From Archilochus colubris (taxonomy: Eukaryota; Chordata; Aves; Apodiformes; Trochilidae): a DNA stretch of 64,000 bases. The notes under the pieces were generated by a model that saw nothing but the letters and a program-made list of their open reading frames with translations, ran no database searches and was not told the DNA's origin. The translations under genes were made by a program, and so were the position numbers. The stretch lies in assembly GCA_023079485.1 (NCBI GenBank), contig CM041085.1, positions 26,273,121 through 26,337,120 of the forward strand, in the 5' to 3' direction. Shown piece after piece: positions 47,085-60,532 of this stretch. Position 1 is the first letter of the stretch. Each line of letters begins with the position of its first letter.

Positions 47085-47335
47085 TTGCTCTGTACCTCAG
47101 ACCAACACATGAAGTCAGGAGGAGACTCCTGTTACGATATGGCCGCACCCTTTTCCGATATCTTTTGGCAGAACCCATGTATGTGTTGTTTGTGGCTGGG
47201 GAACACCACACATCTCCTTTCGGGGCCTCAACCTAAAGGCCCCCCGAGCCCTGTGCCATCATCCAAGGGACTGAACAAGGACTCTGCTTCCTTGTGAAAC
47301 AGTGCAGAAAGGGGACCAGCCTCATGGCAGCTATG
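47085..47335. other. GC- and CpG-containing patch, unclassified, possible old LTR
   Basis: This patch stands out by CpG dinucleotides (ACGATATGGCCGCACC, TTTTCCGATATC, TTTCGGGGCC, CCCCCCGAGCC) in CpG-poor surroundings. It opens a 72-codon plus-strand frame (47079-47297) of no known family. Size and composition would suit a solo LTR or a fragment of a retroviral insertion, but terminal repeats and target-site duplications were not found, so this is only a suggestion. Confidence 0.25.
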
Positions 47336-47396
47336 TTCTCTGACAAGATTTCCTGGCATGTGAACAACTCAGGCATTTCTTGCGGTTTCATTTTAG

Positions 47397-47490
47397 ACCT
47401 TCTGCAGAGGATGCAAAGTCACTGATTCTTCAAATGGAAGAGGAAGAACACAGAGCCAAGATTTTAGTGCAAACTAATGGGGCTGTATAA
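47397..47490 (+). other. Candidate exon-like open frame, 30 codons, unknown
   Basis: An acceptor-like tract (TTGCGGTTTCATTTTAG) ends at 47396. One leading base is followed by 30 open codons to TAA at 47488-47490. The peptide reads PSAEDAKSLILQMEEEEHRA, then KILVQTNGAV, a plausible charged helix. No good donor is inside: GTATAA at 47485 and GTGCAA at 47467 are poor, so it would be a last exon. No clear AATAAA lies soon after. It is unrecognised and may be chance. Confidence 0.14.
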
Positions 47491-48445
47491 AGTCACTCTG
47501 TTATTCTGTATCTATGAGTCCAGCAAAAGCTGCCAAAATGTGGAGTGTGAAATAGGATTTTACTTCTCTTTCATATAAGACTAAATAAGCGGAAAAAAGA
47601 ACTGAGCATGTATGGATGTGACAACTGGGTGGTCAAAGAGAACCTGTCTGTAAACTGCACCTCCTTGAAACCCTAGCACCCTTCAGTTGTTTCAAGTTTG
47701 AAGAAAGTAACTAAAAAAATTAACAGTTCACACTAGAGGGGTAGAAAATGGACCTGAAATCCTAATCCTAAAATGGACCTAATAATCACATGGCAGTGCC
47801 CATGAGCAAGCTGGTGGTGTAGGAACTAAGGATTATTTTGGAAGAATCCTTGAGCTACTGATGCAGTTTGCTAACTGGAAAAACAAATATTAGACTTTAC
47901 TAACTAATCATCTGTTGATGGATTTCCCATGTTCTGATAGAAACTTATGGCTAAAGTAATTAAATCAAATTCTAAATATTTATCCATTATGTTATTATTG
48001 TCCTCATAAAGATATCCTTTTAAAATGAAATACAATTATAATTTGGCACAAGCTTAAAAACCCAGTGTATTTTCTGTCTCCATCAAAATTAATATTGGTC
48101 ATTTTTCATTCCTTTATTTTCATGACTTTTGAGGATTTTATGTATAACATTGGTTGATAACATTTTCAGTCAGATATATTTACAAAGTGTTTCTGATCAA
48201 ACCCTTTCACAGAGTGGAAATCTAAATACTTGGTACCATGAAAATTTTGTGAGATGTTAATTTCTGATAGGATCAGCGACATAAATCAGTGTATTTATGT
48301 TATTCACATCTGCACAACACTCACAGCTTCATATATCAACTAATGTACCAAGATATCATAACCCAGAAGGCATTAACATCTACTAAACACTCATGTGAAT
48401 ATTAGAAGTTCCTAGTATATCAGGCATTAAAGTATCCTGCTTTAC
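47491..48445. other. AT-rich non-coding DNA, no gene seen
   Basis: No feature recognised. Confidence 0.6.
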
Positions 48446-48516
48446 AATATCATAGAATCATAGAAAAATTTGGGTTGGAAGGGACCTCTAAAAGTCATCT
48501 AGTCCAACCCTACAAG
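48446..48516 (-). mobile_element. Very short CR1 LINE 3' end, minus strand
   Basis: ATCATAGAATCATAGAAAAA, then TTTGGGTTGGAAGGGACCTC and AAAAGTCATCTAGTCCAACC, close to the CR1 consensus as reverse complement. Only about 70 bp remain, an extreme 5' truncation. Its good match to consensus suggests one of the younger insertions here. Confidence 0.9.
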
Positions 48517-49309
48517 TACATCAATCTACTTATAATACATCCATAAAGGAAGGGATTGGAAAAAATTTCTCTGAACTTATTTGTCCATGTGATTATCCTT
48601 AAAGATCACGATATACACAGAACAAAAGTGTCCCTCTACTCTGTGCACTCCCTCATCTCACCCTGGATCAAAACTGTGTTTCAACGTTTTTTTAAAGAAC
48701 ATAAAATCAAAGCGTTGTTCATCACAGTACAAAATAGTAGACCAGATTTAATCATGGTTATCAAACAGACTAAGCTACATTGATATTACTACCATGTACA
48801 CAAATACAGATGAATTTTGCAAGAAGTAAATGCTTTTAAAGAAATGTTTTTAAAACAGCACAGAAAATCAAGCCAGTACAAGAATGGGTCATGAGTATGG
48901 AAGTCTATATCCCATTTAATTCAGGCTAGACTTTAATAACCTTGCAAAGATAATACTCTGAAGTACATGGTTGAAATATCCATATATTCTTTACAATGCT
49001 GACTATCTTGGGTGCAACTTAACATCTGAATGTCAAAACACATTTTGACAGTCCTTACTTCCATGTAAAAAAAAGAAATGCAGGGGGTTTTTTCCTTCCC
49101 CCCTTCCCCATCTAATCTCCATTATCAACCCTTAGCATGGAAATCTGTGCTTGAAAAGAGAGAAAAGTGCAAAGTGTCTCTTTGTCTTCCAAAGTATAAA
49201 CCCAGCAAGATGCAAACTTCCAGTACATGATCAGCTGAAAGGCAGCAGAAGGTCAAAAAGGGTGCCCTTTGCATCCTTAAAATGAAGTACAGATAGAATA
49301 AGTGTGACA

Positions 49310-49347
<38 letters not shown>

Positions 49348-49927
49348 GATGACAATATGTATGTCCAGTCAGGGACACAAAGAGCCTTCCATAAGAAACT
49401 TGTTTTCAGTTAGCATACTTCCAAGAAATAATAATAAGGAATTGTATTGCAAATTGCCTTCTAGTTAATTTGAAAAGAGACTTATCACTTCATCCAAACT
49501 TCTGTACAATGCATTGCTTATATTGCCATTGCTACCTCCAGAGAGCTGAACAGCTTCACCACAATGGAGAAATTAATCACAATCCTTGGTCTGATAGTGT
49601 ATTATCCAGATTTACCAATGCTTCTATCAACAGTTGAGGCAAGCAAAACCCATTAACCTTACATGGTCAGATTTTGATCTAGCAGGTGTTAAACATAATG
49701 GGAAGCCTGTACTATATAGTTTGATTGCCTTTTTTTTTGGCCATGTTATAATCAATGTAATGTGTGGTTACTGCTATATTCCTTTTACAGGCATTTTCCC
49801 ACCTTCCACTGGTCATATAAGGATGATATCACCATCACTTGGTGGCTAGAGAAAGAATGAATTCTTCCTCAAGGACCCAGAATCAAAGAGATTTTTCAGT
49901 GGAAAGTTCTCTTGAATTTTTTTGCAG
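48517..49927. other. AT-rich non-coding DNA with a TA microsatellite
   Basis: No gene recognised. The TA tract at 49313-49340 is listed separately. Frames are below 77 codons. Confidence 0.6.
49313..49340 (+). repeat. (TA)n microsatellite
   Basis: About 14 uninterrupted TA units. Confidence 0.95.
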
Positions 49928-50218
49928 AGCCTCTGAATTAAATGAGAGAGCAATGAAAGATCTGCATTCACTGCTCTCTGACTATTTGGGAGTGGAATTA
50001 TCCTGTACAAAGCGAGAATGCCTGCAGCTGTCGGAGCAGAGCTCAGAGAAATATGTCAACATTTTCACAGTGCTAGAGCAGATGTGGTTGAAATTGTTGA
50101 CATGAAGCAAGGGCAGAAGGTCAAATGAAGATTTTCCATATCAGTTTTTTTCAATTGTCTTTTCCGATTAAGGCAAGAATGATATTTGGCCAGGGGATAA
50201 AGAAAAAGTCTTATTAAA
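49928..50218 (+). other. Candidate last exon: 58-codon frame, stop and ATTAAA signal
   Basis: An acceptor-like tract (TCTCTTGAATTTTTTTGCAG) ends at 49927. After one leading base the frame is open from 49929 to TGA at 50103-50105. The peptide reads ASELNERAMKDLHSLLSDYL, then a Cys-containing stretch (VELSCTKRECLQLSEQ), then KYVNIFTVLEQMWLKLL. It is balanced in composition and looks like two or three amphipathic helices. An ATTAAA at 50213-50218 could serve as polyadenylation signal about 110 bp after the stop. The frame also extends upstream through the acceptor to an ATG at 49839. I recognise no family, and no matching upstream exon was found. It is one of the better-looking coding candidates here but unproven. 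Confidence 0.2.
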
Positions 50219-52283
50219 GGCATAATTTATTGGGGAACAGAAGCTAGCATAAAGCATCAATGCTGCTACATGTGTCCTGCTTTGTTTCATTTTTATATCA
50301 CTTTTTAAATCTTATGAATATGTAGTAAAAGGCTTACTCAGTCTTATGAAAGAATGTAAACACCCACGAATGTTAATTGGAAATATGTATGATTTTCAAG
50401 GAAAATGCAGACCTCTCCTCCACCCTCCACACCCTATTTTGCTGAGTGTTTTTGAAGGGGAAAACCCTACAGGCATCCTGGTTGGACTGGTGGTTTTGAT
50501 TGCCACCGTTGTTTTAAAGAAGAAATTTAATCTTAAGTCTCATACTGAAATATGAGATGTGACTGTTGGGCAACAGAGATGGGCTGACTAGGAATGCAGA
50601 CTATAAGCAAGTCCTGAACCCTTCCAACCATAAATAGAAGAGGGCAGACCTCTAGAGAGGAGGAGACTAGGTTAAAAAGTCATGCTAAAAAAAAAGATAT
50701 CAAAGGTATGTACCAGTCACAAAGTTTTCAGTACAATGTGAGGGTTTTCTAGAAATCTAATTTTAAAAATGAAAACTGATATTCTCTTGTAATCCTAAAG
50801 CTGGGAGAGATGGAACTATAAGGAAAGAATCAAATGCTGTGAGATTCATGATAAAATCTCAAGATTTGGCAAGGCTGCATCCCAGTTTATAGTTAAGAGA
50901 ACTCATATTCCAAGCAAGTGTTATTTGCTGTGGAGTATGACACTCTTGGGTCCTGGTGCTCCAGTGCATGGCTTGAAGTCAACTGAGCTGCACTAGCGTG
51001 ATACTGGATCAATGCAGTGGTGAACCAGGCCCCAACTTTTATTGACTTTTCAGGCAATCTGCCACTTGGCAGGAGAACTTAGATTTAAAACATAAAAGCC
51101 AGTTTTAAAGCATAAGGAATTAACTTGTAACAGCAACTGAAAAGCTGAAATTGAAACCAAAAAGGCACAGCACCACATTATGAATTCCCTGAGCCATCTT
51201 GTCCCTTTTATGCTTACTTAATATCTATGCACTGATCATTAATGCTTTGACTTACAAATGAAATTAAATGTTCCATAATTTATTTTTTAATCAGTATTTT
51301 GTTAAAAGGAATATCTTAGTTCATGCAGCTTTATTTTCTCACTGACCAGACTGGAGTTGCTTTTCACTTTTTCAGTATTCTTATTTTGAATATTTTCAAT
51401 ATTTTTAACTTCTGGACAAGTGACAAATATTAGAAATATGAACTGGATTGGGTAGCTTTTGCCAGACAGATTAAATCTCCTGAGAATTATTTTGCTCCCT
51501 GCATGGACAAGCAACCAACCATTATTTGCTGGCATCTGTATGTGCACAGTTAAGTTTTGTTTTTGAAAAATACTCATGTTTGTGACTTGGATACTTTCCT
51601 TATGCAGAGATCTTTGTCAGTAAAAATCTGTTGCTCCAGAGAGCAAAATGGGAAGTACAAAAACATTGTGGAAGTAAACAAAATCAGAATCTCCTATTGC
51701 AAATTATGTCTGCTTTACTAGAAATATAATGCCTTTCCCAAAAATATTTTCTTTATTTTTTTATTTTAATATTCTCTGAAATGCCTCATTCCAACCCATC
51801 TTCAGAAACAGATATATTATGCACTCAAGTAGATACCACAGTCTACAGTAGATTTTCAGATATTTTTTGAAAACATTTCTTAAATACTTCATCCTGTGTT
51901 AGTGTGTTTTCCTTTGTTTGCAATCAGTTTCAAAGAATTCCAGTTTTTCAGCAACTGATAGCCACTCAGGTGTGACAGCTCAATCCTCTCTAGCTCTGTG
52001 AGATGACTTTGGTGTTTCCACTAAATTTTTCCAGAGGATAAGCAAAATAAAACAACATGTTGCATCAGTAATAATCATGTTGCTTCTGTAATAAAGACAC
52101 CTGGTTTTAAAGGGTAATAATTTGGTCAATAGTGGTTAAGACAGGCCAACAAAATAACAGAGGGATAATTTGAGCTACTTCTGTTTTAGCTTCTCTGAGA
52201 TAAAAAGAAAAGTCATATTAGTTGTCATTAATACTGTCAAATGGATAAATTCTGGTGTTTTCTTCTTTGTGTCAACCACTTAG

Positions 52284-52313
52284 GATAAGAAGTGAAGTGA
52301 TAAGAAGTCAAGT
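52284..52313 (+). repeat. 15-bp tandem duplication
   Basis: GATAAGAAGTGAAGT (52284-52298) is followed directly by GATAAGAAGTCAAGT (52299-52313): one mismatch, a simple local duplication. Confidence 0.9.
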
Positions 52314-52372
52314 GAGTGACTTTCTCTTGACCCTGTAGTCTCCTATTTTTCATATAAAAAGTGACCTAGTAG

Positions 52373-52401
52373 CTTAAGCTTAAGGGTATTTCCTTAAGGA
52401 A
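52373..52401. other. Cluster of CTTAAG palindromes
   Basis: CTTAAGCTTAAG (52373-52384) and TTCCTTAAGGAA (52390-52401) are both perfect 12-bp palindromes, giving three CTTAAG sites in under 30 bp. No transposon end is recognised. Confidence 0.85.
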
Positions 52402-54837
52402 TAACTACCAGGCAGTAGGAGTATACAAGAACATTGCTCTGTGTTGAAAATAATGTGGCTGGAGGATTGGTTCCTCTTGATGAGAGAAATTAGAGAGACA
52501 AATGTGGTGATCTAATTTAAGACTTGAAATACCGTGTACGCCTGGAGGGAGAAAAAGATAAGGATCTGTATCTGAAAATCCCATCCTATATTCTGTGATA
52601 GCACTCTGAAATAAAACATGGAGAACAAAATATATGTGTTTTGGGTGAGGAGACAGCTGATTCATAGAGAAGTGAAGTCCCTATGACTTTGTAAAAGGAA
52701 AAAAATATCAGAAGATTCTTGTTTATTAGGAGCAGATTCCTCTTGGCCAAACATAATGTTTAAATCTGTATTTTTGTAGCTGCAGATGGACAGGGGTACA
52801 ACTTGTTAAGGCTCAGGAAAAAAATGTATTAATAGTACTGAGTAGAAAAAGCATGAGAAATGTCCAAGAATGAAAACGAATAAAGAAAAATAACTAAAGA
52901 AAATCAGTTTTAATTTCAAGGAGTTCTAGTCTGGGCTATGGCAGGGAGCCTGAACAGTGTTTGCTGGTTTGATTGTGAATTTCTCTGGAGTTTGGGAGAA
53001 GAAAGCAGATAATGTCTACATGGCATACCTCACCCTATACATGCCAGTCTCATTTTATTCAGTGGAACATTCCTTTCTTCTAGCCTTCATCTTATCTGTT
53101 TAGATAGGAAACTCTTCAAAGTCATGACCAATTCTTGTGAAGTCTGTGTTTCTGCATTTGCAAACATGCTGAGGGCTGTAAGAGCTCATGCATAATATAC
53201 CATAACAAAAATAATATGTCTTATGAAGTACAAAGGCCTTGAAGAGTTTGGAGATATTTTAATGGGTTTTTTTGCTTCCGTAAGCTTCCATATTTCACTG
53301 GCTGTATAACAGACAATTTAAGAAGCCAGTTATGGTGGAAAATAGCAGAAACTTGTCTAAGTTACTTTTTCAGGCAACTCTGAAAAAATATCCTTTTCAC
53401 CCTCTACTCTGGGTACACTATACTAATTTTTCATACAGTGATTTTCCTATTTGCATCATACACTGAAAACTAGTATGGAAAAGAATAACTGTTTATGAGG
53501 CTGTAGTCTCCAAAATAAAGTAAGAAACTTATCTGTTTTCAGATGGGGATACCAGTTTGGCTGAGAATTTTGCAGATGTGGTAGGTGCCAGTTTTGTAAC
53601 TGGTCATTGACTTTCCTAGATACTTTATCTTACTAATAGATCAAGACAATAGTTCTAAATTTAACTGACTGGGAAACAGGAAGAAACTTGATTAAATACA
53701 TTGTATGGAAGGGCTATAATCTACAATGACTACAAAAGGGCATTTTCTAGCTGAACATTGCAATGCTGTTTTTAAGAACTCTGGCTCTTTAGAATACACA
53801 AAGAAGCCGATAACAAAGGCTCAAGGCTAAAAAATTCCCTGTTCCATTACTATATCACTGGCCAACACATGATGAAATTCAATTTGTACCCTAGACAGAG
53901 GAAAACAAATTCATCAAGATGGTGATAAAACAACTGCCAAGATACAACAGTTCATTATATCAATGTTTGTTGTTACACCAAATCCAGAACATCACAGCCT
54001 TTCACTTCCCATTTCTGCCTATTAATCTAAGTGATAAAGCCAACGGTAATTGAATGCAGTATTTGTTAAGTGAAATGATTACAAAGGAAAGTAAAAAAAG
54101 AAAACCTATTTTTTATGCAACTAAACTGTTGACTGAAACATAGAAAGGAAGAAGTAAAAGCAATGGTAAACCTGGCTGAAAGACTTGTTTACATCTCTGT
54201 AATTTCCTGTGTTTCATCTGGTTGCAAACTCCAGAGACTGAACTATTCCTTTGGGCTTCAGCATGTTTCTAAGCTTTCTCTCTGTTCCCAAATATCCACA
54301 TTTAATAGCCAGTGTAAGCTTTCTAAAGTGTTTGAAGATTTAAAAGCAAAAGTTTCATCATCTATTCTGTTAAATTTAGCATCTTAATGAAGAAATTACA
54401 ACACCAAAGTTCCCAGATTCCTTCCTGAATACCTGTATTTCATTCATGGGTGTCTGACATCCAGTGCTGCTGAAAATTTATTCCATGGCCAAGCAAAGAT
54501 TGTTTCTTCTTTTTTAATTAACATTTTATATTGCTTGTGTTTCCCACCTCCTTCAGAGCTCTAAGACTCCAATCTCCAGTTTGTGGGAAGGCTTTGCTTT
54601 CATACAATCCTTTCTCTGGAGCTGGTAAATTTTTCCTGTACTTCTTCACAACGTATGAGGAAAAGCAGGTAATATTCTATAGTGAAGGAGAGACTGACTC
54701 AGTCCTGAGAGCATTTGTATATAAACTGAACACCTAAGCATCCAGTCAGTAGGAAGCTTTTGAAAAAGGAAGGATTGAATAATATGTCACAAAAAGAATA
54801 AGTGATAGGGCCTGCGTGCTCAGTTTGCTAAAGCCCA

Positions 54838-54911
54838 CTCTTCCTTCCTTATTTCCTTCCTTCCTGCCTTTCCTTCCTGCCTGCCTTCTTCCTTTTCTTT
54901 CTCTCTTTCTC
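54838..54911 (+). repeat. (CCTT)n pyrimidine-rich microsatellite
   Basis: CTTCCTTCCTTATTTCCTTC and variants with CTGCC interruptions, then CTTTTCTTTCTCTCTTTCT. A long one-strand pyrimidine tract. Confidence 0.9.
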
Positions 54912-57900
54912 ATTTTTTCTGAATCATGAATTCAAATTATTTTTATTTAACATTTGCTTGGTAACTTATTTAATGCCTTGGTACGCTTTGGGAAATGGTT
55001 ATTTATTAATGAAGGTTTTACAGCTCCATAGTGAAGACACATATAATCTGACATTAATGAAAAACATTTACAGGAATACAGGAAACCTGGCAAGGTGCAC
55101 TGTTTGCTGTGTGCAATACCAGTTTCATATTCAGTGCATACAGCTAACTGGACTTTCCTACTTTTAACCTACTACAAAGTAGTCTGCACAAGTACAATGT
55201 TCTTTGTAAAAAGAACTGACAACATTGTCCCTTTATTTTGAGTACCTTTAAGGAGTCTGTGGTTTTGATGCAATTAATTTTGGGGACTGTTAATGCCTTT
55301 CAGTATGCCAGGTGTGAGAGAGCATATTGTAGCCAGGTTTCTGATGATGAGAATGTGTCTCAGTTGACCAAATATTACTACCAAATCTTTCTCCCAGCTG
55401 AATTCTCCCTGTGACCCTTCCACCCAAAATTGGCATTCAATTTTTTCAAATGTTTTTAAACTTTCACAGCTATTGAAAACATGCATATTCCACTGACTTT
55501 GTGAGTGCTGAGCAGTTCAGGCCACTTTTAAAAATGTAAACTGAATTTGATAACCTAAATGCTTAATATGAAGCTTCCAATCTTTTGTCTTTATATGGGG
55601 GAAATTACAAACTACTTATTGTTAATAAAATGTGGGGCAACATTTGCATAAGGTCAAACACTTAAGCCCTGGGCAAGCAGTATGAAGTACAATGTGTGCT
55701 TACAATGTTTTTTGGAAAGCCAGCCCATTACCAAGCTCAACCTGGGATTAAGGTTGGCTTGTGAACTAGGTATTAAACAGAGAATGCTGTTGCCCTAAAT
55801 TGAAAGTTTACAGTTTTAACAGAATGCACTCAAGATCCTGGAGATTTTTACTTCGCCTGTTGACTTAAGCATTATAAATCTCCACAGTCCCCACATCCCT
55901 TTTCAAAGACACATCTGTTTCTCATGGTTTTTATGATTAGATTTAAGGCCTGACCCTACAGCCCTTACTTGAATACCATTATATTGTGCAAAGTATCTTT
56001 AATAACAATGGGGAGGGAAATGACTTGTTTATTGTCCATCATGACTTTCATATCATATCCAGTCAATTAGACAAAATCTGTAGATTATTCTCTTCCCCTC
56101 CAATCACCTTTGCACATTCAGCTTGAGATGTGAAGGTATAGCTGAGTTTTCCATAAAAAACGGCAGCAACTAAAAAAGCCCAGGAAACAACACTGGGTTA
56201 CCCTGATGTAAGCAAATGGCAGTGAAGACACTAATCTTTCTGTGGCACTCAGAGTGACTGCAGCAAATCATGGTACCAACTACACAAACTTCAGCTGAAG
56301 GTAAAAAATGGAGCTAAACAGGGGTAAGAGGTACAGTGTTCTTTTTGCTGCTCTGCTTTGTAGCAGCTGGCTCTAGGAATGCTTTTAACTTAGAGGTATG
56401 AAGTACCTTAAAGATCTTCCACTCATTCTTTGCTGCGAGAGCTTGCCCAGCTTTCCACGAGCCTGCTCCATGTCACTCAGTGCTTCAGCCCTCCCGAGGG
56501 GGTATGGATTTGTAAAACACTGAGAACACACTCACCTTTTCTCTGCAGGTGAGGAACATAGAATGGATCTTGCAGACTAGATCCTAGCAGTAATATTTGC
56601 TACACCACCATAAGATGTTAAAGTAATAGGTCAATGGCAATAGGTAATGCCCATAGATGTCCACAGAGTATGAAGTCTGGCTTTTTAAAGTAATTCTCTT
56701 TGTCTTCTAAAGGCTCATTAGATTTTAATGGAAATAGTGGAGTCATATTTTCTGTGGGTGACCTTTGAGACTTGTGGGGTAGTTTTGTTGTTTGTTTTTT
56801 TTTAAGACTCAGATATTCTAATTTATTTCTGCAGGCTCAGCAGGGGCTGCAGGTTTTTATCAACATTGATTATCCTCCTAAACAGAGACAGGGTCTTGGT
56901 GACAAAAGAAGGAGAAGCCTGTCTCAGTAATGATTGTGGTCTGGATAATAAAGAGGAATTATATCCCCAGTGATAGCTATCAGCCTGACAATATTCAAAC
57001 CCACTAAAATGAATGGAGAAATTAGAACAAAACTTTTAATTTCTTTCTCAGTTTCTTAGTAACTTCAAAAATATTTTTTTAGTTATTTATCTAAAGGCTT
57101 TTCATGGCACATGATGCAATAATTCAGTGAAAGTCCAATTTTCCATGCACAGCCTTTGCTGTATCTCTGTAAAACTGAGGAGCTGAATAACATTTTTGAC
57201 CTGACAACATGCAGGGCCCAAGCATTGGCAGTCAAGAGGTTAATCCTTAGCTCAGCCATGCTTGGTGCTCAAAGCAGGTGCAACACAATGAGATAATGAG
57301 GTAAGAAATTTGTGGAAGCCAAAAGTTTAAATCAAAAAGATGTGAGAAGGCAACACAGGGTAGCTGGGAAGATGACTGGGTGAGAGGGAGAAGGTTGCTT
57401 TTCAACCCACATCTTGGGACTTGGCTTATCTTTATGTTCCCTACCTTATTTCCTTTTTTAATTTGCAGTGTCGCTTTAATTTGGAAAACAGAAAATGGAG
57501 GGGATTTACAAGTTTTTGTTGCTGAGAAAGAATGTCAAGAGCTCTGTTGCTCTTATTACAAGAAAGCCATTTGAAGTGGCCGACTGCTTTGTCATGTGAA
57601 AGTTTATTCCACTCAGAGGGGAAAAAGTTGTATTTTCTAGGAAAGAGATTGTATCCTAATGATGTTTAGAGAAAGAAAGGAAACTGGCAAAAAGTAAAAT
57701 ATAGCCTAAGAGTAAATGGCAGGCCTTGTGGTTTTGTTACAGTAGTTCCTTGTTAAACTAAGTTCTTCCAGAAAATTGTTTTGTTGAGGATTGTGCAATC
57801 TTAGTGACTTAATGAGAAACAAGCACACTGCCAGGGGCCCTATATGGACACTAACACCATCTACCAACACCATCAACAGGAACTCAAATGCAGGCAGTTT

Positions 57901-60423
57901 TAGGAGGGTAAGGGGGAGCCAGTTGAGAACCAAAAGTATAACGGAGCAACGGAGGAAAACTACAGGCAATATAATTGTTTGGGGTTTGTTAAGTTTGTTG
58001 TTTTGTTTTGTGTTTTTCATTTCTGCCTTCTCATACCTGGTTCAGAGGACTGGAGCACCTATTACTTTGGAGAAAAACAATCAGAATTGTTAAATATGGC
58101 GTTTTCAGAAAGTCTGGAGGCAATGTCTGACACTGAGTCTATCTCTGTCTTTTATCTTTGATAGAAATTGTGGGTTTTGCACCTTAAAGGAGATCAGGGA
58201 AGTGTGTAATCAGAAACTGAAACTAGAAATAATTATTAAATATTCAGTAGTAGCCAAGTTTTTTAAAAAAGTGTAGCAAGACATTTCCCCAACTTTGTGT
58301 GTAAGAAGTGTTAGTAGAGAATCTTGTGTGTTAAAGGTTTATACTAAGGGTTACTCAGCCACCTAAAGCAAAGATCCAGACCCAACTGAATCTCAGTTGT
58401 AGAGACAAAACCAGAAAGCAGTGAGACAAAATGGTAAGGCATATAAAGGAAGAAAAAAATGAGTAGCTGGAAGATCTTCCATGTCAGAGTCAGAAAAAAC
58501 AGTTAACTTTAGGAAGAAGGAAAAACTATGAAAAGGAAGGAAATATTGGATGAGCATATATGCAATAGGTGACATAAAATAACATAAAGAGCTTGGATTT
58601 CAAAAATGTTGATGTTAAAAAGTATCTGATAATCTGTCATATATTCTATAGCCATAGAACATAGAAAATGGGTGTAGGTATAACCAAGCAGAGCTGTGCC
58701 TAAAGATGCCAGTTAATATTTCTTTCCACCAGCTGTATAAAACCTGTTCATGAGGTGATATATTTTCTTTGCCAGCACTTGTGTAAACATATGCGTGTAC
58801 ATTTAAAAACTTAATTGGCATGAATTTGCCTCTGTCTCAGGAACAAGAACTCCAGGGATTTCTTTATCCACAAAAATTCAATAGAGGAGAAAATCTTAGC
58901 CAGTCTGCTGCCAATGGTATTTTGAATATCACAGTCATGCAATAAATAGAAGGGTATAAAACCACAATATAAATAGAAAACATATTCTATATTAATATAT
59001 ATTAACTCTTTCTATAGCAAGCCCCCTGATTTTGTGTATTACGTGATGCTAATTTATTTATATGCCAATGGTAAGAGCACTTACAAATCAGACTCATTTT
59101 TTGGAGGTGTGACAGACCTTGATTTGAGCTGCAAGGAGAAACATGTTTCCTGTAGATTAGGAAAATGCCACTGTATGTTAACAGCCTCAGTCACTAGCTA
59201 CCTGAACCCAGGCATGAACTGTAAATTTACAGCTAACTTAGGCATTCAGACTAAACCGGCAAAGGGGTTATTACCCAGCTGCACAGCATTTCTGAGAGTG
59301 CAGGAGAAATGCTCGCTCTCTATTCCTGTACCTTGAAATGAAGCAGGTGACTCAGAGTGCATGGCAAGTTTTCATAGCTCAATGAAAAGACTACGTGGGA
59401 AAAGCAGGTTTCTTCGTGACGTTTCTGATATTATTGGCCACTGTGACTTAACAGATGCTTTTCCCTCTAAGACTCGAGGGCTGTGATTATAAGTGGCCAT
59501 AAAAGATGCACCAGGAGAACAGCACAAGTTCAAAAGCTGCTCTCAAGGGGCCTGTCTCAGGAGAAGAGCACTTTTCAGGGCAACTATGTATATCAGTAAT
59601 AATATGCTTCCTGATGCATTCTAGCATTATTAGAAATAGTATGAAAAGGCCTACAAACAATATCTTTTTTATAGGTCTAGGAGGTGTGAATACTTGAACA
59701 AATCATCCAGATACTTCTTGGACTTATCAAACCACTTTTTCTAGCTCTTTGATGTTTACTGTATACACATGCTTCTGATTCAGATCATCAAACGAGCAAA
59801 TCTTTCTCAGATCTTAAGTAAAACTTGCTTTAAGAGTTCTTTCATTACATCTTCATATATTTTTCAAAAAATGAACATATTTTGATTTTATTGCTATTTA
59901 TATTCACTGTGGCTTTCTGGGACTATAGAATTTCACTGTAGAAGCACTGCTAGAAAAGGACAAAGAGCCCTTGTGCACAATCTGCCTTTATTTTGCCCAG
60001 CTAAAATTTGGTAGTGTTCCAAATCAATACCTTACTTTCCTTAGCATCAAAATTCATTGATTTACAGAAACTACAAATGTAATTTCTTTCAGTGCTTTCT
60101 TAAACTTGTGAACATGAATAGGAATTAATGAGTCAGTCAGTTGTGGGTGTTTGTTTCAGACAATCTTTCTGAATACCGTTATAGTTCCAGATTATTATAA
60201 ATCTTAAAATAGTTCAGGCTCAGCCTCTATAAAATGTACACAACTTTTCAGCTCTTGATGAATAAGAAGTGTGTTTGTTAAGTGCATGATGATTTTTCAT
60301 TTCTTGGGAACCCTGACCATTTTAATGAGGTACGAAGTGGTGAAGATTTTTCTGTTACCCAAAGCCAAGGTGTTTAATTTAGGATTTTCCTATAGGATAT
60401 GCACAGATTTGAAATATGTTCTG

Positions 60424-60532
60424 TGTTATTTATTGTTGGTGGTTGGTTTTTGCTTTGTTTTGGTTTGGGTTTTCTTTATTGTTGTAATTTTTGTTTGTTT
60501 GTTTGTTTTTGGATTTTTGTTGGGGTTTTTTT
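60424..60532 (+). repeat. T/G-rich low-complexity tract with (GTTT)n core
   Basis: TTGGTGGTTGGTTTTTGC and TGTTTTGGTTTGGGTTTTC surround a GTTTGTTTGTTTGTTTTT core at about 60492-60510. It gives a Phe/Val/Leu-rich artefact frame on the plus strand. Confidence 0.85.
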
